39,268 nucleotides of DNA from CAZJWR01 sp964549765 (GCA_964549765.1 CAZJWR010000037.1:1-39268), one strand, 5' to 3'. Counted from the stretch's first letter, positions 25,663 to 35,072 are shown. Made by a program: numbers and translations. The notes: generated by a model from the sequence alone, not told the origin.

Positions 25663-28317
25663 TTGCTGGCACTAAAAAAATATGCGATACCGCTGATGCC
25701 GCTGCTTGCCATGCTGCTCTGGTGTTCCACTGCCACAGCCAGTACCACCGGGAAAATAGCCGGTATCGTCACCAATGCGGAAACGGGAGAACCGTTACAG
25801 GGGGCCACGATCCGAGTCCAGGGAAACCAGATGGCGACCGAAACCGATTCGGATGGCGAATTCTACATCATTAGTGTGCCGGTCGGCGAATACTCGCTGG
25901 CCGTATCGATGCTCGGTTACGAAACCGTTATCCTCAAGAATGTACGAGTGCTGATGGATTTGACCACCCCGGTCGAATTTGAAATTAACTCCAGCCCCAT
26001 ACAGATGGATCGGGCCGTAACCGTGGTGGCGACCCGCCCTCTCATCCTGCGTGACAAAACCTCGTCCGGGTCGATCGTCACCCGCGATGAGATTGCGTAT
26101 CTGGCCAACGCGCGTAACGTGACCACCGTGCTGTCCAATATGACCGGAACGGTCGTGGACGCCGACAGCAGTTTGCACGTTCGCGGCGGCCGCAACGGCT
26201 CGGTCTCGTATTTCTTTGACGGCTTTTCCATCCAGGACCCGTTCAACGGGAACCTGGGGATGCGTATCGTCCCCGACGCCCTCGAGGAACTATCGCTGAC
26301 CTCCGGCGGTCTGGCCCCGGAATACGGCGAAGCCCTGTCGGGTGTCGTCAACGCCATCACCCGGGAAGGCGGGGAGCAGTTTCACGGAAGGGTAAAAGTC
26401 TATGATGGGGCCACCGACCGCTACGACGTGAATGCCGGGACCTTCAGCGGCCTCAACCGGACCCACAACGACGGCGTCATGATGGATTTATCCGGCCCGG
26501 TGGCCCGCCTCGGCGACCGCCTGACGACGTTTTTCGGCGCTGTCGAATATGTCAACAACGACGGCTACCTGCCGCATTCGGCCCAGAAACTGTTCTCGGG
26601 CGTTGGCAAGCTGGTCATGTTCCCCACCGTGAACACGAAACTGACCTTCAATAGCTCCTACTATTTCCAGGATCGCCAGCGCTATGTTCACCGCGACGTC
26701 AACGGCCGCTCCTATGATTTCAACCTCGACGGTCTGGGTAAGATCGAGAACGAAGCCTATTTGCTGGGCGTCAAGGGTAATTACAACAAGTCGGCCAACA
26801 CCGTCATTTCGGCCAGCGCCAACTACTTCCGCACCAAGACCCGGCAGGCCCCGGAACAGCTATTCGACCTCCATTGGGATCAATGGCCGGGATATCATGT
26901 CGATAGTCTGGGAAATTATGATGGATGGATCGATGATTCCAACTATGTCGTCAATCCCGATGATTATCTCGGAATCGGCTTTACGACCGGGGACGATTAC
27001 TATCCCTACTTCTTGGAACGGATCGCTGCCTACACCGGCGGCAAATTCTCGGTGCTGTCCCAGGTCGACAAATTCAATCAGATCAAATTCGGCGGCGATC
27101 TGCGCCGCTATGGACTCCACTGGGACAACCGGCAATTCTTCAATTCGAAACCGTACGGTGAAACTTATGACGCCAACCCGTGGTTCGGGGCCGGATATCT
27201 CCAGGATAAAATCGAGCTGGTCGACATGATCGTCAATATCGGCGTCCGTTTCGACTATCTCTACAGCGACGTCGAGTACTGGCATAACCCGATTGCCAAG
27301 GATTACAAGAAGAAATCCAAGGCCAAGGTGCAGTGGTCGCCACGACTGGGTATTTCCCACCCGGTCAGCGAAAACTCAGTCCTACATTTCAACTACGGTT
27401 ACCTGTTCCAGCCGCCCTCGGCCCGGCTGATGTACACCAACCTCCAGGGCGATCTGGAAACCGGCTACCCCTTGATCGGCAATCCCGATCTGGAAGCGGA
27501 AAAGACCATCTACTACGAACTGGGCTTGACTCAGGTCGTCAACGACAATCTGCGCCTGAACCTGACCACCTATTATCGTGACATCAAGAACATGATCGGC
27601 GCCCGTGAAGTGATCGACGAAGACCTCAACCATTACACGGTTTTCACCAATTCCGATTACGGCTCGGCCAAGGGATTCGATCTGGCCGTGTCCAGCATCC
27701 ATGGCCGGCTGTTTAACTGGTCCATGAACTATTCGTATCTGATCGCGCGCGGCAACGCCTCCGATCCGTACGAGTGGTACTATGACTACTATACGGTCGA
27801 AGACAATCCGCCCACGATTCCGACCCGCGAATATCCGCTGGCTTATGATCAGCGCCATAGCCTGACGGCCGTGGCCGACTTCCGCGTCCATCGCGGCGAA
27901 AAACTCGACTTTCTCGGCTGGACCGTCCCCGATGCCTGGGGCGTCAATGTTCTCGCTCGCTACGGGTCGGGCCTGACTTATACCAAGACCGATACTCAGG
28001 GCAGACGGTTGGGCGCGCTCAACGGCGAGCATATGCCCTACACACTCCGCTTCGACCTGCGCTTCAACAAGAATTTCTATTTCGCGCCGGCCGGAGGGTC
28101 CTTCCTGTCGATGTTTATCGAGGTCGAGAATCTGTTCGATCGCCGCAATATCGTCGAAGTCTATCCGTCCACGGGCGAGCCTGACGATGACGCCAGCCAG
28201 GAATCTCTGGTTTCCTCGATTCCCGAGGAGGGCCTCTGGCGCGAATTATACGATAAAGATCCCCAGCATTACGATCATCCGCGTCAGCTCCGGATGGGGA
28301 TGGAATTCAATTTCTAA
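25663..28317 (+). CDS. TonB-dependent receptor with carboxypeptidase-D-like N-domain
   Basis: A TTG at 25663 with GGAGG eight bases upstream is the best start and puts a signal peptide (about 5-27) at the N-terminus; an ATG at 25615 is an alternative. The 884 residues hold a CarboxypepD_reg domain (GKIAGIVTNAETGEPLQGAT, then GEFYIISVPVGEYSLAVSMLGYE), a plug domain (VLSNMTGTVV, LHVRGGRNGSVSYFFDG) and a 22-strand-type barrel that ends in an aromatic C-terminus (MGMEFNF). Such receptors import or handle nutrients or peptides across the outer membrane; the substrate is not evident. First gene of an operon with a secreted protein and a PorV-like protein. Confidence 0.88.
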   Translation: MLALKKYAIPLMPLLAMLLWCSTATASTTGKIAGIVTNAETGEPLQGATIRVQGNQMATETDSDGEFYIISVPVGEYSLAVSMLGYETVILKNVRVLMDLTTPVEFEINSSPIQMDRAVTVVATRPLILRDKTSSGSIVTRDEIAYLANARNVTTVLSNMTGTVVDADSSLHVRGGRNGSVSYFFDGFSIQDPFNGNLGMRIVPDALEELSLTSGGLAPEYGEALSGVVNAITREGGEQFHGRVKVYDGATDRYDVNAGTFSGLNRTHNDGVMMDLSGPVARLGDRLTTFFGAVEYVNNDGYLPHSAQKLFSGVGKLVMFPTVNTKLTFNSSYYFQDRQRYVHRDVNGRSYDFNLDGLGKIENEAYLLGVKGNYNKSANTVISASANYFRTKTRQAPEQLFDLHWDQWPGYHVDSLGNYDGWIDDSNYVVNPDDYLGIGFTTGDDYYPYFLERIAAYTGGKFSVLSQVDKFNQIKFGGDLRRYGLHWDNRQFFNSKPYGETYDANPWFGAGYLQDKIELVDMIVNIGVRFDYLYSDVEYWHNPIAKDYKKKSKAKVQWSPRLGISHPVSENSVLHFNYGYLFQPPSARLMYTNLQGDLETGYPLIGNPDLEAEKTIYYELGLTQVVNDNLRLNLTTYYRDIKNMIGAREVIDEDLNHYTVFTNSDYGSAKGFDLAVSSIHGRLFNWSMNYSYLIARGNASDPYEWYYDYYTVEDNPPTIPTREYPLAYDQRHSLTAVADFRVHRGEKLDFLGWTVPDAWGVNVLARYGSGLTYTKTDTQGRRLGALNGEHMPYTLRFDLRFNKNFYFAPAGGSFLSMFIEVENLFDRRNIVEVYPSTGEPDDDASQESLVSSIPEEGLWRELYDKDPQHYDHPRQLRMGMEFNF

Positions 28318-28340
28318 CGGCTTTGCCAAAACGAGGATGA

Positions 28341-30971
28341 ATGATGATGAAGGGTTTCAATATACACATCGGGCTTACCGTCACGGCGCTGCTGGTCCTG
28401 GCAAGCCTCGCCTGGCCGGCTGAACAGACGGCGCAATTGCCGGCCCCCGGCGTGATCGATCAGATCGTCCACGACCGCGGCAATATCGTGACCACCGTCC
28501 AGAATTTCGGATATATCGGCGGATACTCCTGGGCCGGGCGGCCCTCGGGTCGCTGGCCGGCCAACACGAACCACGATTATCTGGCCGAAATGCGCTTTTG
28601 GATCGGCGGCATCAATGACGCCGGCGATACCCTGCTGGACAACACCGCCGATGATTTCAATCCGATCCCCAGTTGGATCGCCGGAAGTCTGACCCCCGAT
28701 ATCCGGCTGTCGACAGATCCCGAACGGTATGATTATGACGCCTCCGATACCGTCGGCGCCGGGATCGGCTATCCGGCCAACGGCTGGCGCGTCTGGGATC
28801 CCGTTAACGAGGAATGGGTGTACAACCAGGTGTATAGCTTTATCGATTCCACTTTCCATGAAGGCGGCCCGCTCGGCGTCCAGGAATCGGTGACCCGGTT
28901 CGCCGACGACGCTCTCGGATATCCCATCATGGGTCTCGAAGTCACCCAGACCATCCGGCAGTGGAATTACAAATACAACAAAGACATGATCTTTTTCACG
29001 CTGCAGATCAAGAACGCCAGTTCGGAAAACTACCACGACGTGGCCATCGGCCTCTACTGCGACTTCGATGTCGGCGGTCCCGATCCGGCTACGGGCGAAA
29101 ACGGTCGTTTGGGCGACCTGGTGGCCTATGATCCGTCGCTCGATCTGGCCTGGACCTACGATGAGGACGGCTACGATCCCGGTTGGGGACCGACCGTCGT
29201 CACCGGCGTTATGGGGACGGTGATTCTTTCCACTCCCGGCGACGTCGGGATGACGTCGTTCAACACCGGTCAGTGGGAATTTCTGCCCCAGACCGACAAG
29301 GGCCGGTATGAAATGATCGACAATACCGAATTCGATCAGTCTCTGCCGCCCACTGATCAATACTATGTCCAGGCGGTGCGGGGCATCGATCTCCCGGCGG
29401 GCGAAACCGTCCAGTTCGATTTTGCCCTCGTCGCCGCTCCGACGGCCGAATATCTCGCCACCACCGCCGAACGGGCCAAGGCGCTGTATGATCAGTACTA
29501 CATCGGCCCCAAACCGCCCGACCCGCCCACGACGAAAGTGACCGCCGGAGACGGCGTGATCAGGTTGCATTGGGACGACGCGGCCGAGAATTCCATCGAG
29601 CCGACCACCGGCCAGACGGATTTCAAAGGATACAAAATTTTCCGCAGCACCGACCGCGGCGTGTCTTGGGGGACGTTGACGAACAACCCGGATGATTCCA
29701 AAGGACCGGATTACTATCCGCTGGCCCTGTATCTTCCCGACGACCTCGGCCGTATCGGTCACACGTATGTCGACAGCAATTTGACGAACGGTATGGAATA
29801 CTGGTATTCAATTGTCGCCTATGACACCGGCAGCACTGCTTCCGAACCCCTGCAGAACGACCGCGGGAATCCGGAATCGGCCACGAACACGGTCCGGGTC
29901 GTCCCCCGTGATGATCCCATTGGATACCTGACTCCGCAGTCGACCATGAAGCATAGCTATACCGGTAACTGGCAGCAATCGGACGACGCCGTATCCGTAT
30001 ACGTCATCGACGAATCTGCCGTGACCGGCCATGACTATACCGTGTCCTTTGCCGATGATTGCGCTCAATTATTCTGGTATCTGATCGATGCCAACACCAA
30101 TGATACCATCCTGGCCGACCAGGATCAGCTCGACGGCCTGCCCGGCACTTATCCCCTCGCCGACGGTATGCAGGTTGTCGTTCAGACCGCGCGTGTTCCC
30201 AATGCGCTGTATCAGTCCCAGTTCGCGATTCCCGGCCAACAGTCGATGGATGTGATCGCCGAACAGTTCGATCCGACAGTGGGATGTAACGAGTATTTCC
30301 GGAACGACGTGGAAATCAGGTTTACCGCGACAGGATCGGTAGCGTACGAATGGTTTACCGGTGCTCCCATTAACGTGCCTTTCGAGGTGTGGAATGTCAG
30401 CACCGATACCCAGCTGGGGAGCTGGGTCGTCGACTGGAGCGAAGACGGCGGGTGGACGATCGCGGACATGGATTATATCATTTTGACCGGCTTCGACTAC
30501 GACAACGGCAACTTCCACCCCGAGGCGCTGCCCGATTATCTGACATGGCTGACCGCCCTCGATCCGGCCAGCGTGCCGGCCGATGGCGACGCGTGGATGA
30601 TCGAAGGGCCGCGCCTGCCATCGCCGGAAGATCAGTTCGACTTCTCGTCGCGCAAGATCGTCGCTTCGACCGCATCCCAGAATCTGAAAAAGATAAAAGT
30701 CGTGCCCAATCCCTATCTCGGCTACGCCAAATGGGAAACCCATTCGGGCGAGCACAAAATTCAGTTCGCCGATATCCCCGACAACTGTACGATCCGGATA
30801 TACACGCTGGCGGGCGAACTGATCCGGACTATCGATCACAACGACGGGACCGGCACCGAGGATTGGGATATGCTCTCCGAGGCGGGCCGCGGCATCGCCT
30901 CCGGCGTGTACCTGTACCACGTTGAGAGCCAATATGGAAATTTCACCGGCAAATTTGCCGTAATTAAATAA
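28341..30971 (+). CDS. Large secreted protein with FN3-like and T9SS/FlgD-type C-terminal domain
   Basis: 876 residues; the first ATG is one of three in a row (28341, 28344, 28347) after GAGGA. A signal peptide (about 5-27) precedes a long beta-rich body. Residues about 395-520 look like a fibronectin-III module (GDGVIRLHWDD, FKGYKIFRSTDRG, MEYWYSIVAYD). Residues about 785-876 form a FlgD/por-secretion-like C-terminal domain: VPNPYLGYAKWET, IRIYTLAGELIRTID, GIASGVYLYHVES and FTGKFAVIK. That domain is the outer-membrane sorting signal of type IX substrates in Bacteroidota and also occurs in other FCB groups. No enzyme motif recognised. Encoded between a TonB receptor and a PorV-like protein. 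Confidence 0.8.
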   Translation: MMMKGFNIHIGLTVTALLVLASLAWPAEQTAQLPAPGVIDQIVHDRGNIVTTVQNFGYIGGYSWAGRPSGRWPANTNHDYLAEMRFWIGGINDAGDTLLDNTADDFNPIPSWIAGSLTPDIRLSTDPERYDYDASDTVGAGIGYPANGWRVWDPVNEEWVYNQVYSFIDSTFHEGGPLGVQESVTRFADDALGYPIMGLEVTQTIRQWNYKYNKDMIFFTLQIKNASSENYHDVAIGLYCDFDVGGPDPATGENGRLGDLVAYDPSLDLAWTYDEDGYDPGWGPTVVTGVMGTVILSTPGDVGMTSFNTGQWEFLPQTDKGRYEMIDNTEFDQSLPPTDQYYVQAVRGIDLPAGETVQFDFALVAAPTAEYLATTAERAKALYDQYYIGPKPPDPPTTKVTAGDGVIRLHWDDAAENSIEPTTGQTDFKGYKIFRSTDRGVSWGTLTNNPDDSKGPDYYPLALYLPDDLGRIGHTYVDSNLTNGMEYWYSIVAYDTGSTASEPLQNDRGNPESATNTVRVVPRDDPIGYLTPQSTMKHSYTGNWQQSDDAVSVYVIDESAVTGHDYTVSFADDCAQLFWYLIDANTNDTILADQDQLDGLPGTYPLADGMQVVVQTARVPNALYQSQFAIPGQQSMDVIAEQFDPTVGCNEYFRNDVEIRFTATGSVAYEWFTGAPINVPFEVWNVSTDTQLGSWVVDWSEDGGWTIADMDYIILTGFDYDNGNFHPEALPDYLTWLTALDPASVPADGDAWMIEGPRLPSPEDQFDFSSRKIVASTASQNLKKIKVVPNPYLGYAKWETHSGEHKIQFADIPDNCTIRIYTLAGELIRTIDHNDGTGTEDWDMLSEAGRGIASGVYLYHVESQYGNFTGKFAVIK

Positions 30972-30985
30972 GCCGGGGGAGAGAC

Positions 30986-31981
30986 ATGAAGAAAACAATT
31001 ACCTGTTGTATTGCGTTCCTGCTGGTCTGCGGCGTCGCTGCGACGGCCGCCGATTATACCAAGACCGGATCGGCCGGCGCTCAATTCCTTAAGATCGGCG
31101 TCGGCTCCCGCTACCAGGGCCTCGGCGAGGCATCGGTCGCGATTGTCGATGACGCCTACAGTCTGTACTGGAACCCGGCCGGCCTGGCCAATATCGACGG
31201 CACTCACGTCACCTTCACCAATGTCAACTGGATCACCGACATCACGCTTAACTATATCGCCGTCGGCACCCGTCTCGAGGATTTCGGGACCATTGGCTTC
31301 GCCGCCACGCTGTTGTCCATGGGCGACATGGAGGTGACCACGGTCGACCAGCGCGACGGAACCGGCGAGATGTTTTCGGCCTCTAGCTTTGCGCTCACCG
31401 CCGGGTATGCCAAATACCTGACCAACCGGCTGGCATTCGGCGCCTCGATTAAATACGTGTACGAGAAAATCTACCGTGAATCCGCCGGCGGCGTCGCCTT
31501 CGATTTCGGCACCCAACTTCACACCGGGTTCCGGTCGCTGCGGATCGGCATGAATATCTCCAACCTCGGTCCGGAAATGAAATTCTCCGGGCCGGATCTC
31601 GACGTGACCGTCCCCATCGATGGCGGCTCATCCACCATCGGCGACGTAACTGTCGATCCCTATGATATGCCGCTGACCTTCCGTCTCGGGGTGGCCTTCG
31701 ATTTCGTCAACGACTTTAATAATCGCTGGACAATGGCGATCGAAGCCAAGCACCCGAACGACAACGAACAGCAGGCCTCGCTGGGGACCGAATACTGCTA
31801 CCAGGAGAAATATTTCCTGCGGGCGGGATATAAACTCAATTACGATGAACAGGGTCTCACCTTCGGCGGCGGGCTCAACGCTCCCTTGGGCGAACACAAC
31901 ACCTTAGTGATCGATTATGCGTGGTCGGATTTCGGGCGTCTCGAATCGGTGCATAGATTCTCGCTGGGCTTCAAATTCTAA
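30986..31981 (+). CDS. PorV/PorQ-family outer-membrane barrel protein
   Basis: 331 residues; GGGGGAGAG lies just before the ATG. Signal peptide about 1-22, then the family signature AGAQFLKIGVGSRYQGLGEASVA (starts near 29) and DAYSLYWNPAGLA (about 57-69), followed by alternating barrel strands and an aromatic terminal strand (HRFSLGFKF). PorV/PorQ proteins are FadL-like barrels; in Bacteroidota PorV shuttles T9SS substrates to the attachment machine. Pairing with the protein bearing a sorting-like C-domain upstream is consistent with that role. A strong terminator follows. Confidence 0.88.
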   Translation: MKKTITCCIAFLLVCGVAATAADYTKTGSAGAQFLKIGVGSRYQGLGEASVAIVDDAYSLYWNPAGLANIDGTHVTFTNVNWITDITLNYIAVGTRLEDFGTIGFAATLLSMGDMEVTTVDQRDGTGEMFSASSFALTAGYAKYLTNRLAFGASIKYVYEKIYRESAGGVAFDFGTQLHTGFRSLRIGMNISNLGPEMKFSGPDLDVTVPIDGGSSTIGDVTVDPYDMPLTFRLGVAFDFVNDFNNRWTMAIEAKHPNDNEQQASLGTEYCYQEKYFLRAGYKLNYDEQGLTFGGGLNAPLGEHNTLVIDYAWSDFGRLESVHRFSLGFKF

Positions 31982-32003
31982 ACGTCCGATCTTATCTATA
32001 GAG

Positions 32004-32034
32004 AAAACCCGCCTCCAAAGGCGGGTTTTTTTTT
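32004..32034 (+). terminator. Intrinsic terminator of the TonB receptor-PorV operon
   Basis: AAAACCCGCC (32004-32013) pairs with GGCGGGTTTT (32020-32029) around TCCAAA, with the T run extending to 32034; 23 bases after the stop codon. Confidence 0.9.
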
Positions 32035-32170
32035 GCTGGCAATCAATTGACGATACCCGACCATCGGTATGGGCGAATCCCCATATGATTCGAATATGTC
32101 CATGGCCGGGGATCGTTTCTGAAGGGCGGTATTTCATTGACAGGCAATGCGTTTCCAGATGTTTCTTTTC

Positions 32171-32186
32171 CGGCAGGGTGTTTGCA
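32171..32186 (+). promoter_or_regulatory. Candidate sigma-54 promoter of the flagellin-like gene
   Basis: CGGCAGG-N4-TTGCA: GG at 32172-32173 and GC at 32184-32185 with exactly ten bases between, differing from TGGCACG-N4-TTGCA at two places. Expected start near 32197, 18 bases before the ATG, leaving room for the AAGGAG ribosome site. Confidence 0.6.
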
Positions 32187-32214
32187 AACCTGCTTTAGCA
32201 GAAAAGGAGTCGTT

Positions 32215-32979
32215 ATGTCGGAACGGATTACCAATAATCAGGCAAGCGCCGACATCGTGCGCCATATCAATATTTCGCACCGGGCACTGCTGAAAACGAT
32301 GGAAAAACTCTCTTCAGGGTTGCGTATCAACCAGGCCTCGGATGATCCGAGCGGACTGGTCATATCGGAACAGATGCGGGCACGGATCGCCAGCCTCAAC
32401 CGGGAAATCGAAAACACCACGGAAACCATACGGAAATACAACACGGCCGATGCCACTGCCGGTCAATTGAGATCGATTTTGCATGGTATCCGGTCCATGG
32501 CGGTAGTGGCCGCCGACGCGACCACCGATGAAGCCGGCCGCGAGGCATATGCCGCCGCCGCCCGGCGCGCCGCGGCCAATTACGATCGGATTATTCAGAC
32601 CGCCGCCTTCAACGGCGCCCAGCTTTTGGACGGCAGTCCGGGGGCTCTGGCGAATATCTCGCCCCTCGATAATATCGATTTGACCGATCCCGAATCCGCC
32701 GCACAGACTCTTTTGCAGGTGGATCAGGCCCTATTGGAACTCAACCGGGCCCGCGTCGATATCGGCTTGACACAAAAGTACGATCTTGAATCACGCCGAT
32801 CCAATCTCGAAGTTACCGCGCAAAATCTGACCGCTGCCGAATCGGAAATTCGCGACACAGATTATGCCCTGACCGTGGTCGATATGATCCGCGACGAAAT
32901 CCGACTCAAAGCCGGCATCGCCCTCCTGGCGCACGCCGACGTCACCCAGCGAGCCGTGCTGTCGCTTCTGGGCGACTGA
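32215..32979 (+). CDS. Short flagellin-like protein
   Basis: The ATG at 32215 has AAAAGGAG five bases upstream; longer frames run into the promoter. 254 residues. The N-terminal helices match flagellin D0/D1: LLKTMEKLSSGLRINQASDD (about 24-43), SGLVISEQMRARI and IENTTETIRKYNTADATAGQL. The C-terminal helices match as well: DLESRRSNLEVTAQNLTAAE and EIRDTDYA. The middle (about 125-190) is short, so the surface D2/D3 domains are missing, as in minimal flagellins. No other flagellar gene is in the window. It may be a true filament subunit or a paralogue used in another context. A terminator follows the gene. Confidence 0.85.
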   Translation: MSERITNNQASADIVRHINISHRALLKTMEKLSSGLRINQASDDPSGLVISEQMRARIASLNREIENTTETIRKYNTADATAGQLRSILHGIRSMAVVAADATTDEAGREAYAAAARRAAANYDRIIQTAAFNGAQLLDGSPGALANISPLDNIDLTDPESAAQTLLQVDQALLELNRARVDIGLTQKYDLESRRSNLEVTAQNLTAAESEIRDTDYALTVVDMIRDEIRLKAGIALLAHADVTQRAVLSLLGD

Positions 32980-33013
32980 TCCGGCGCCCTCCTTCCCGGA
33001 TCAGCCCCAAAAG

Positions 33014-33047
33014 AAAACCGCCGTCCTCTTGCGAGAACGGCGGTTTT
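33014..33047. terminator. Bidirectional terminator between the flagellin-like gene and rpmB
   Basis: AAAACCGCCGT (33014-33024) pairs with ACGGCGGTTTT (33037-33047) around a 12-base loop, with T runs on both strands, between two converging genes. Confidence 0.85.
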
Positions 33048-33073
33048 TATTAACAGGGGGTTGGTATCAGACT

Positions 33074-33277
33074 TTATGCCGGCGTTTTGTAATACCGCGT
33101 CACCTTGCCGGCCTTCAGGCACGACGTGCAGACTTTCATCTTCTTGGGCGTACCGTCGATTTTCGTCCGGATCGACTGCAGGTTCGGGTTCCAGCGCCGT
33201 TTGGTTCTATTCTGGGCGTGCGAAACCGAATTACCGAAACTCGGTTGCTTGCCGCATATTTCACATACTTTCGCCAT
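33074..33277 (-). CDS. rpmB: 50S ribosomal protein L28
   Basis: 67 residues, the usual length. MAKVCEICGK opens with a CxxC pair and VCTSCLK near 49-55 supplies the second, so this is the zinc-binding (C+) form. GNSVSHAQNRTKRRWNPNLQ (about 15-34) is the family signature; K-V-T-R-Y-Y near 59-64 closes it. A GGAGAG ribosome site precedes the ATG and a TTGACA box lies about 55 bases upstream. It stands alone, converging on the flagellin-like gene. Confidence 0.95.
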   Translation of the reverse strand: MAKVCEICGKQPSFGNSVSHAQNRTKRRWNPNLQSIRTKIDGTPKKMKVCTSCLKAGKVTRYYKTPA

Positions 33278-33309
33278 ATTCGTACTCTCTCTCCATCATC
33301 AAGTGCCTT

Positions 33310-33337
33310 AACCTATAGGAAAATCCGTCTTTGTCAA
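33310..33337 (-). promoter_or_regulatory. Probable rpmB promoter
   Basis: A perfect TTGACA (33337-33332, minus strand) is followed after 16 bases by TAGGTT, or after 14 by TATAGG; the start codon is about 33 bases further on. Confidence 0.4.
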
Positions 33338-33509
33338 GCGATTTTTTATCCGTTTTTTCCACCGCCGCAATCCGGTGCATAATCGCCCAATACCGGTATA
33401 TTCGGCACAATCGGCCATTCCGTTCACATCCGAGTTCACCATTGATAACGTTCATTGTCTATTGACGGTTTCCCGAAATCGACGTATTTTTCAGCGGAGG
33501 AGATGCGTC

Positions 33510-34514
33510 ATGCCCGCCAATTTGCCGCCACAGTACTACGAACTGGAGCGGACCTTCAAGGCCGAACGGGATCCCCGTGAAAAGCTGCGCCTGGCCCAGG
33601 AGCTTTTGGCGATGATGCCCAAGCACAAGGGCACCGACAAGCTCCAGGCGGAAATGAAAGCCAAAATCTCCAAGCTCAAAAAACAGCTTGATTCGGGCCA
33701 ACGCAAAGGCGGTGGCCCCAGCCGCACTGAACAGCCCGACCATATCGAAAAAGAAGGCGCGGGGCAGGTGGTCTTTATCGGACCGCCCAATTCGGGCAAA
33801 TCGTCGCTTCTGGACACCCTCACCAACGCCAAGCCCGTTGTCGCCGATTATCCCTTCGCCACCCGCGAACCGCAGGCGGGCATGATGCCTTACGAGACGA
33901 TCAGCATCCAGCTCATCGACACGCCGCCGATTTCGCCCGACCTGTTCGAAACATATCTGCTGGGCATCATTCGCAACGCCGACCTGGTCTGCATGATCTG
34001 CGGCGTCGGCGATTCCGGCTGCGAGGGCGGCGTCCGGTTCGTTTTCGACAAGCTGGCCGAACGGCGCGTGATTCTCGTGCCCAAAATCCCTGAACGGAAG
34101 GATATCGAGGACGCCGGCCTGGCGTACAAGAAGACGATTCTGGTGGCGCACAAAATCTACGACGAGCAGGGCGTGGAGCGGGCGCAGCGGCTGGCCGAGA
34201 TGTATCCCGGATTCACGATCGTGAAAACGTCGATTCTTGACGACGACAGCATGGAACAATTCAAGCGCGAGATTTACCGGGGGCTGGATATTATCCGCGT
34301 CTATACTAAAGCCATCGGCCACGATCCCGATTATACCGACCCGATCATTCTCAAGCCCAACGCGACCGTCGAGGATGCGGCGCTGACGCTGCACAAGGAT
34401 TTTGCGCGCAAATTGCAGTACGCCAAAATCTGGGGGGCGGGCAAATTCGACGGCCAGCGGGTCAACAAGGGCTACGTCCTCACCGACGGCGACGTTATCG
34501 AGTTTCATATATAG
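33510..34514 (+). CDS. OBG/DRG-type GTPase with TGS domain
   Basis: The ATG at 33510 has GGAGGAG seven bases upstream, giving 334 residues. A charged helical N-terminus (about 8-62) leads to the G domain: G1 GPPNSGKSS (91-99), a G2-type Thr in FATREP (about 116-121), and G3 DTPP (137-140) where DxxG is usual. The expected NKxD is altered to AHKIYD (213-218). The C-terminus (about 262-334) is a TGS domain: RVYTKAIGHDPD, ILKPNATVEDAALTLH, GQRVNKGYVLTDGDVIEFHI. This is the order of DRG-like GTPases, which bind ribosomes or RNA. It is divergent from rpmB, which suits a ribosome-related role. Confidence 0.85.
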   Translation: MPANLPPQYYELERTFKAERDPREKLRLAQELLAMMPKHKGTDKLQAEMKAKISKLKKQLDSGQRKGGGPSRTEQPDHIEKEGAGQVVFIGPPNSGKSSLLDTLTNAKPVVADYPFATREPQAGMMPYETISIQLIDTPPISPDLFETYLLGIIRNADLVCMICGVGDSGCEGGVRFVFDKLAERRVILVPKIPERKDIEDAGLAYKKTILVAHKIYDEQGVERAQRLAEMYPGFTIVKTSILDDDSMEQFKREIYRGLDIIRVYTKAIGHDPDYTDPIILKPNATVEDAALTLHKDFARKLQYAKIWGAGKFDGQRVNKGYVLTDGDVIEFHI

Positions 34515-34594
34515 CCGTTTCCTTGGTCGGAATTTCCCATCCCGAGTTTCTTTCCTGCGGAATTCTATCGTCCCCGGCCTTTCTCCCAGAGATG

Positions 34595-34628
34595 CCCTCA
34601 CCCCCGGCCCCTCTCCCGGGGAGAGGGG
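34595..34628 (+). repeat. CCCTCTCC palindromic repeat
   Basis: CCCTCACCCCCGG followed by CCCCTCTCC and its complement GGGGAGAGGGG. Repeats of this kind are scattered in many bacterial genomes and yield the LSPGEGPGVRA-like peptide in false frames. Confidence 0.7.
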
Positions 34629-34823
34629 AGAGATGTCGAAAATTCGTCGGACAAGTAAGGGCAGCATGGGGTTACGGGGAATTGGGTTCGGTTGTTCATT
34701 TTTACTTCTTCAAAGACTACCAATGCGTAAATTGGTGGCACTAATATTGTCGACAATGACTTACGGCGAATTGGCTTCGTTTTGTCAAATTTACTGTTTG
34801 TCAGGCTGCCGTTTTTATTTGGG

Positions 34824-34860
34824 GCGGTGGCCCACCTCAGCTTTGCGGGGGTGGGTTTAT
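34824..34860 (+). repeat. Hairpin repeat, family A variant
   Basis: GGTGGCCCACC, TCAGCTTTGCGG, GGGTGGGTTTAT. CCCACC pairs with GGTGGG; the AGCTTTGC core and outer shell agree with family A, but the inner stem differs. Confidence 0.55.
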
Positions 34861-34871
34861 ATTTTCTTTCT

Positions 34872-34911
34872 GACCCACGGAATCCAATGGGTGCCGCACC
34901 GCTCGCGGTGC
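34872..34911 (+). repeat. Double hairpin
   Basis: ACCCA and TGGGT flank ten bases, then GCACCGC (34896-34902) pairs with GCGGTGC (34905-34911). Confidence 0.45.
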
Positions 34912-35072
34912 GAATTCTGTGTTTGAGAATCGCTTCCGGCATAGGCATAGGCGCTCCTTTATCGCAAGGCCTCTATATATCGGCCCCGCGCGACAAACTG
35001 CATCGATCTGCTCCTAAATTCATCGGGTTGGTGCAGGAGTTTGCATGATGGGCATTTATTGATGGAGAGTCA

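Noticed and set aside
28314..29762. 482-codon open frame on the - strand
   Set aside because: Antisense to the large secreted protein gene; no family signal and no ribosome site.
33459..34667. 402-codon open frame on the - strand
   Set aside because: Antisense to the TGS GTPase; its start reads through the CCCTCTCC repeat and gives a known false peptide.
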